DNA from: Mallotus nudiflorus
Lineage: Eukaryota; Streptophyta; Magnoliopsida; Malpighiales; Euphorbiaceae
DNA length: 64,000 bases
NCBI GenBank assembly: GCA_947683625.1
Contig: CANTUR010000341.1
Coordinates: 836,699-900,698 of the forward strand
Reading direction: 5' to 3'
The translations under genes were made by a program, and so were the position numbers. Below, piece after piece: positions 57,855 to 64,000 of the stretch. Numbering within the stretch: position 1 is the first letter of the stretch; every line of letters starts with the position of its first letter. The notes under the pieces were generated by a model, which was not told the DNA's origin, made no database searches, and saw only the letters and a list, made by a program, of their open reading frames with translations.

Positions 57855-60800
57855 TGTCACGACCCAAAACAGGGGCCATGACCGGCGCTAGGGAACGGGA
57901 ATTCTTTCGAATCCGGAACCCGTAGCAAGCCTAAAAATAAAATAAATCATGCAATAACAATAACCATATAATATGCAGCGGAAAATAAAAATCATAATAT
58001 CATCCATATCAACTGGATTAATTCAAAACTCATCTGATCACATAAATGTATAATCTTTAATACAAATCCAGTTTCAATATAATACATCTCTTTAAAATAA
58101 AGTACATGAAATCCAACACTTCAATTCACAACTACTGCAGTGTCTAGATAAAATAAATAAGACTCAAGTAGACAATTTACATAAAGAAGCCGGGACGGAA
58201 GAAATCCGGCGTATCGACCTGCTACTGAGGTCTGAAGAAGTTGACTCTCCTGAAAAATGGTCAACGGAGGGGAGTCAGACCTCACTGAGTGAATTACTAT
58301 AATATATATACATACACACTAAGTGATAATGCATACAGTCAACAGTATATATATAATATGTATATATACAGGCAAATTCATACAGATGCAGAAAAATCAT
58401 TTTTATATATTTTACTGAAAAATCCCAGTTTATGAAGGATCACATAGAACCCTAGAATATCGCAACCTCAGAAAATAGTGTTAAACAACACTCAAGCCAC
58501 ACAGGCTCACTTAGTCCAAAATATATCCACTTAATCCATTTGGACAGTAGACTGGCCCCGAGACACTAAGTCAACCGAGCTCCAGCAGTCTGACTGCCAG
58601 TGTGATTGGCCCCGAGACACTTAGTCAACCGAGCTCCAGCAATCACACCCAAATCACATCTCACACATAACAATAATCATAATCAAATCAATCTCCACAA
58701 ATAAGTTAGTATTATATAGCCTAAAGCTATAGGCGTACCGGTACGTACTCGGTCCTAGTGCTGCCCACTAGGTAGCACGTTCTATTGATATCCTTCATCA
58801 TTAAATATAAAACATTCATTCACAATTAATGATGCATGAATTTAAATAAAACAACAATATAAACCATATATATACCGGAAATATACCAAACATAAACCAG
58901 GTATATTTCGAGTATATATATGTCAAATAAATCTAATCAAATCATAAATTAAATTAAAAATATATTTAAAAACATTTTAAATATATTTTATTAATAAAAC
59001 ATGTATATAGTTTATTATATACCAAAAATAAACCAAAAATATACTTAAATACAAATCACATTATTTATGCATTTTAATCAAAATAAAACATATATTTCTA
59101 AATCATGCATCCTAAGCATATATATATAGTATAGTAACTCACCTAATGCGCTCCACGAGACAGGTCCGACGGGCCTGGTCCACTAGCCCTCGGTCTCGGC
59201 ACAACTAAACAAGAAATAAATAACCGATATCAGAATAACCCTAATAGAAATCCTAGAATTCAATCTAGAGTATTTAAGTACGGAAACAGAATTAGGGTTC
59301 GACTGGATATCACATTTTACGAGAATTCTACCGAAAATTCGACAGAACCTCCCCTGTAAAACGGACATCTCTCTACTCAAAAGAGTAGAGCTGACCCTGC
59401 AAAGAAATACACTTTGAAAAATAGGCTCAACACAATCAAAATCCCACGGTCGGACTCCAAACTACAGTCCACCGACCAGGGTCCACAAACACAGAACAAT
59501 TCCAGATATACCAAAAATATCCTCACAACATAGTAATACATCTTATAGGTAAAAATTACATAATTAACCTTGAAACACTATAAAAATCGATTAAAACTCA
59601 TTTTATTAGAAAAATCGTATATTATATATATAATTGAAAATAATTCACGAAAAAATAGTTTTAATTAGTTAAAAATACCAAATAATTTATAGAAATCATT
59701 TTTATACCTTAAATAACTAATAAAACCAATTAAATTACATTTTTAGACAATTTAGGGTAAAATTACCAAAATACCCCTATATATATAAATATACTTAAAT
59801 TACTTCAAAAATTCACCAAAAATCATACAATTATCCAAAATTAATTTTCTCAACATATTTATCAATAATATTAATAATTAAACTCAATTAACTAATTAAA
59901 TTCAATTTAAAAACACAATTAACCTAATTTTTCCAAAATTCCATAAACTTCAATAATTCAAAATAAATACTTAGAAATTAATAAAAATTCCAAATAAATT
60001 CATATAATTCATTTCAACACTTAATTTAACCATAAACTCCAATTTCATAATTTAAATAATTAATTTCCGAAAATTAGAAAATAATATTAAAATATTCAAA
60101 AATACCCAAAAATCCAAAAAATCTCCAAAAATTATACAAAAATTCATACATGTAGATTAAGCTACTAGGAACAACATTTGTGAAGGAAGTTTCCATGAAT
60201 CATCCAATTCGAAGCTCAAAAAAATCAAAAACCCTAATAGGCCGAAATTGACAAAATCGAAACCTAAGCAATTCTAGACCATTTTAGCTCAAACCAAAGC
60301 TAGAATCACACTCACCGGAGCTCAAGGATAAGAAAGAGACTGGCGGTGTCAAAAACGGTGGCCGGAATCGGCGTGATCGACGGTGGATCGATTTTCGGCT
60401 TCTCCGGCCAAAATCGATCTCCCGACGTCGGAAACGGCCTCCTCAGGCAGCGAAATTGGTCGGGGAAGACGGTGGCACACCGGACGGCACACCCACGGTG
60501 AAGGAACGGCACGGCAGTGACCGGAAATGGAGAAGGGAGAATCGGGAGGAAGAAGAAGAAGTCGGGGGCAAAATGGTAATTTTCCAAACTTTTTGATTTT
60601 TGACAAATATATGTATATATATATACTTTATACTATATATTAAAATAATATTAAATTACACACATCAAATATACACCACACACGTAAAAATATTAATATT
60701 TTAATAATTTATACTAAATAAAATTAATTAAATAACAATAAAACAAATAAATACTTAATAAAATATTAGGGTAATAATAAACCCTAATTAAATAATTATA

Positions 60801-61081
60801 CACACACAGGCTTTATTTAATAATTTAAAAATATGTATGAGTTCATGTAAGTCCGTAAATACATTTAAAATAATTAATAATACATTGTTTACGTGAAAAT
60901 TTCCCCGAAAATACAAGTCCCGGGAAAATTTTACGTAAAACACTGGAAATAATACACAATAATTAAAATAGGTTTAAAATACATAACAACTCATAAAAAT
61001 ATCGTAATATATATACAAAAATTATTGACACTGTATATCCCGGTACAGTGTAAAAATATTTTAAAAACACGGGATATTACA
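57855..61081 (-). repeat. RE8 5' LTR
   Basis: TGTCACGACCC to CGGGATATTACA, 3227 bases, near-identical to 49649-52859, followed by the ACAGT duplication. Confidence 0.94.
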
Positions 61082-61086
61082 ACAGT
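61082..61086. repeat. RE8 target-site duplication, right copy
   Basis: ACAGT, identical to 49644-49648. RE7 integrase resumes here. Confidence 0.88.
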
Positions 61087-62319
61087 GTTCATCCGGGCAT
61101 TACCAAGATGTACCACAGTATCAGAGATCTATACTGGTGGGACGGATTGAAGAAAGATGTCGCTGATTATGTTGCAAAGTGTCTGACGTGTCAGCAAGTG
61201 AAAGCCGAACATCAAAAGCCTTCTGGGAAGCTTCAGCCTCTTCCTATTCCCGAGTGGAAGTGAGAGAGGATAGCTATGGATTTTGTGGTCGGTTTACCTC
61301 GTTCGAAGGATGGATACGACTCTATCTGGGTGATTGTAGACAGGTTGATGAAGTCCGCACATTTCTTACCTGTGAAAGCCACATATTCAGTTGTTAGATT
61401 GGCGAAGTTATATGTGAAGCATATTGTGTGCCGTCATGAAGTACCTGTGTCCGTTGTGTTAGATAGAGGTTCGGTGTTTACTTCTTGTTTTTGGCAGAAG
61501 TTGCAGGAAGCGATGGGCACTAGGTTAGATTTCAGTACTGCTTTCCATCCTCATACAGATGGTCATTCTGAGAGAATGATCCAGACACTGGAAGATATGT
61601 TGAGGATGTGTGTCCTGGATTTGGGAGGTAGCTGGGATGATCATTTGCCACTTGTTGAGTTTGCATATAATAATAGCTACCATAGCAGTATTGGTATGGC
61701 ACCGTACGAGGCGTTGTATGGAAGGAAGTGTAGATCCCCTTTGAGTTGGGATGAGATTGGTGAGAGAGCTTTGACTGGACCTGAGATGGTTCATGATGCT
61801 GCAGAGAAAGTCGTCGTGATTAAGTGCAGATTAGAGACCGCAGTTAGCAGATAGAAGAGTTATGCGGATCCTAGGCGCAGAGATGTGGAGTTTCAGGTTG
61901 GAGATTTCATTTTTCTGGAAGTATCTTCGATGAAGGGTGTGATGAGATTTGGCAGGAAGGGTAAGTTAGCACCGAGATATATCAGATCGTTTTAGATTCT
62001 GGAGAGAGTTGGCACTGTTGCATATCGGTTAGATTTGCCTCCGAGTATGTCACAAGTGCATCCAGTATTTCATATCTCGATGTTGAGGAAGTATATCTTA
62101 GACCCTTCACACGTGTTGCAGCCCGACAGTGTAGAAGTGAGTGAAGATTTGACGTTTGTGGAAGAACCTGTGGCGATCGTTGATTTTCAAGTTTGACAGT
62201 TGCGATCGAAACAGATTTCGATGGTCAAGGTTTTGTGGCGTAGCGACAGAGTCGAGGAGCATACATGGGAGACTAAAGCTGAGATGCGAGCTTCTTACCC
62301 GTATCTCTTTCCTTCTTGA
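61087..62319 (+). pseudogene. RE7 integrase and chromodomain, piece right of RE8
   Basis: Starts in the zinc region (HPGITKMYH, then CLTC) and passes a TGA for Trp (EWK to stop near 61262). It continues in open frame 61276-61854 with MDFVVGLP. The second catalytic Asp is in LDRGSVF and the Glu is in GHSERMIQ. It then meets TAG for Gln near 61853 and another TAG near 61993. The chromodomain-like tail (VLWRSDRVEEHTWET) follows, with CGA to TGA near 62195, and ends at the natural TGA 62317-62319. It is more decayed than the 639-codon frame upstream. Confidence 0.85.
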
Positions 62320-62353
62320 TCCTGTTTTCTGGAATTCGGGGACGAATTCTTGT

Positions 62354-62366
62354 AAGGGGGGAAGAC
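62354..62366 (+). other. RE7 polypurine tract
   Basis: AAGGGGGGAAGAC touching the 3' LTR. Confidence 0.87.
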
Positions 62367-64000
62367 TGTAATATCCCGTGTTTTTAAAATATTTTTACAC
62401 TGTACCGGGATATACAGTGTTAATAATTTTTGAATATATATTACGATATTTTCACGAGTTGATATGTATTTAAAACCTATTTTAATTATTGTGTATTATT
62501 TACAGTGCTTTACGTAAAATTTTCCCGGGACTTGCATTTTCGGGGAAATTTTCACGTAAATAATTTACTATTAATTATTTTAAATATATTTTCGGACTTG
62601 CATGAACTCATACGTATTTTTAAATTACTAAACACCGTGTATGTGTGCGATATTTATTTAAATAGGGTTTAATATATATTACCCTAATATTTTATTATTT
62701 GTTTATTAATTTATTGTTATTTAATTATTTTATTTATTATTAAATTATTAAAATATTAAGTGTGTGGATGTAAATTTTTCTAAATATTTTATTAAAATTA
62801 TTATTTTTTATTATTTATTTTTCTTTTTTCTTTCTTTTTCTTTTCTTTCTTTTTTCTTTTTCTTCTTATTCTTCTTCCTTCTCCCGTGCGCCCGACCACC
62901 CATCCCTCACCACTGCAACTCCCGATTCCCGGCCGTTGGTGTGCCGCCAGGAGCTCCGCCTTCCCCAGCCAGCCACTCCGCCGCCCCCAGCTCCTTCCCC
63001 TGCGCCGGTTAGCTCCCGTTTTCCCTTTTGGCCGAAACTTCTTCCCTTTACCGTCGACGATGATTCCGGCCACCATTTTTGACACCGCTGGTCTCTTTCT
63101 TCTCCTTGAGCTCCGATGAGTGTGATTCTAGCTTTGGTTTGAGCTAAAATGGTCTAGAATTGCTTAGGTTTCGAATTTTCAATTTCGGTCATATTAGGGT
63201 TTTTGATTTGTTTGAGCTTCGAATTGATTGATTCATGAAAACTCCCTTCACAAATGTTGTTCCTAGTAGCTCAATATACATTTATAAATTTTTGTGGAAT
63301 TTTTGGAGATTGTTTGGATTTTTGGGTATTTTTGAATATTTTAATATTATTTTCTAATTTTCGGAAATTAATTATTTAAATTATGAAAATTGTGTTTATG
63401 GTTAAATTAGGTGTTGAAATGAATTATAGGAATTTATTTGGAATTTTTATGAATTTCTAAGTATTTATTTTGAATTATTGAAATTTATGTAATTTTGGGA
63501 AAATTAGGTTCAATGTGTTTTTATTTGAATTTAATTGGTTAATTGAGTTTAATTATTAATATTATTGATAAATATGTTGAGAAAATTAATTTTGGATAAT
63601 TGTATAATTTTTGGTGAATTTTTGAAGTAATTTTAGTATATTTATATATATAAGGGTATTTTGGTAATTTTACCCTAAATTGGCTAAAAATGTAATTTAA
63701 GTGGTTTTAATAGTTATTTAAAGTATAAAAATGATTTCTACAAATTATTTAGTATTTTTAACTAATTACAACTATTTTTCGTGAATTATTTTCAATTATA
63801 TATATAATATACGGTTTTACTAATAAAATGAGTTTTTATCGGTTTTTATAGTGTTTTAAGGTTAATTATGTAATTTCTACCTATAAAATGTATTTTTAGG
63901 TTTTAAGGATATTTTTGGTATTATCAGAATTGTTCTGTGTTTGTGGACCTCGATCGGTGGACTATAGTTTGGAGTCCGACCGAGGGGTTGTGGTTGAGTG
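62367..64000 (+). repeat. RE7 3' LTR, left part, continuing beyond the window
   Basis: Starts TGTAATATCCCGTG. Its GC-rich island (62880-63115) differs strongly in sequence from those of the other LTRs and is preceded by a long pyrimidine tract. Downstream it returns to the family sequence (TTTTTGACACCGCTGG..GAGCTCCG), with the donor-like GTGAGT changed to ATGAGT. The window ends within the H1 hairpin region. Confidence 0.9.
62815..62884 (+). repeat. Pyrimidine (T/C) tract in RE7 3' LTR
   Basis: About 70 bases of almost only T and C just upstream of the GC-rich island; absent from the other LTRs at this point. Confidence 0.85.

Larger units (their letters stand above)
49649..61081 (-). mobile_element. 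RE8: full-length LTR retrotransposon, minus strand
   Basis: Complete 11.4 kb element: 3' LTR 49649-52859, PPT, gag-pol 52907-57657, leader with primer site, 5' LTR 57855-61081, and the 5-bp duplication ACAGT on both sides. It lies inside the integrase region of RE7. The two LTRs are near-identical by eye, with a few single-base changes and small indels (for example near 49775 against 57995). It is among the youngest insertions in the window. Its coding region is nevertheless broken by several stops and one frameshift. Confidence 0.95.
46818..64000 (+). mobile_element. RE7: LTR retrotransposon, plus strand, split by RE8 and running off the window
   Basis: Order: a 5' LTR fragment (46818-47126), the end of gag, a long open pol frame, the integrase start, RE8 inserted at 49649-61081, the integrase end, chromodomain, PPT (62354-62366), and a 3' LTR starting at 62367 and continuing past 64000. 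A single deletion removed most of the 5' LTR, the primer site and most of gag. The remaining pol is among the best kept here. The first 309 bases of its two LTRs are nearly identical, suggesting a fairly young insertion. It can no longer act alone. Confidence 0.9.

Noticed and set aside
62801..63085. Lys-rich antisense frame over the pyrimidine tract
   Set aside because: Translation of a low-complexity T/C tract in reverse; no support as a gene.

Overview
The window is a block of plant nuclear repeat DNA made almost entirely of nested Ty3/gypsy LTR retrotransposons. I recognise no host gene, rRNA, tRNA or CRISPR array. The DNA is AT-rich with many TA microsatellites. The elements have unusually long LTRs (about 3.2-3.3 kb), a primer-binding site matching the 3' end of initiator tRNA-Met (TGGTATCAGAG), a PPT of the form AAGGGGGGAAGAC, and one gag-pol reading frame in the order gag (CCHC knuckle), protease, RT (FIDD), RNase H, integrase (HHCC + DD35E) and a C-terminal chromodomain-like segment. 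This points to a plant chromovirus, most like the Tekay/Del lineage. The species cannot be told from this sequence.

Layout, left to right: 1-410 unassigned flank. RE1 (411-18194, minus) is an old element whose 3' LTR is split by RE2 (1610-10036, minus; TSD ATAAA on both sides; gag-protease-RT deleted) and whose 5' LTR is cut off at 18194. RE3 (18195-37887, plus) is a tandem LTR-internal-LTR-internal-LTR array. Its flanks do not match, and its middle LTR looks like a hybrid of the two outer ones. RE4 (37888-40623, plus) is the 3' part of a diverged LTR sitting in the gag of RE5 (40624-about 44824, minus; gag start, leader and 5' LTR only). RE6 (about 44825-46817, plus) is a second diverged LTR, abutting RE5 at a near-perfect palindrome. 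RE7 (46818-beyond 64000, plus) sits in RE6. It has lost most of its 5' LTR and gag but keeps an open 639-residue protease-RT-RNase H frame. RE7 integrase is split by RE8 (49649-61081, minus; TSD ACAGT on both sides), the most complete element.

Every gag-pol copy is broken by stops or frameshifts, and most stops I inspected are C-to-T type changes of Gln, Arg or Trp codons, as expected for methylated, silenced repeats. The copies could move only if a related intact element elsewhere supplied proteins.

The most interesting signal lies in the LTRs, not in the proteins. Comparing the main LTR family with the diverged relics RE4 and RE6 shows several stem-loops and a palindrome that keep their pairing while their sequence changes (compensatory substitutions). 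The LTR also resembles a three-exon leader: a GC-rich island, then GTGAGT, an AT-rich stretch, an acceptor-like TAG, a 63-base segment, GTGAGT again, another AT-rich stretch and an acceptor-like TTTTAG. A further acceptor-like sequence lies just before the gag ATG. This suggests a structured and possibly spliced leader RNA encoded by the LTR, which is an inference to be tested.
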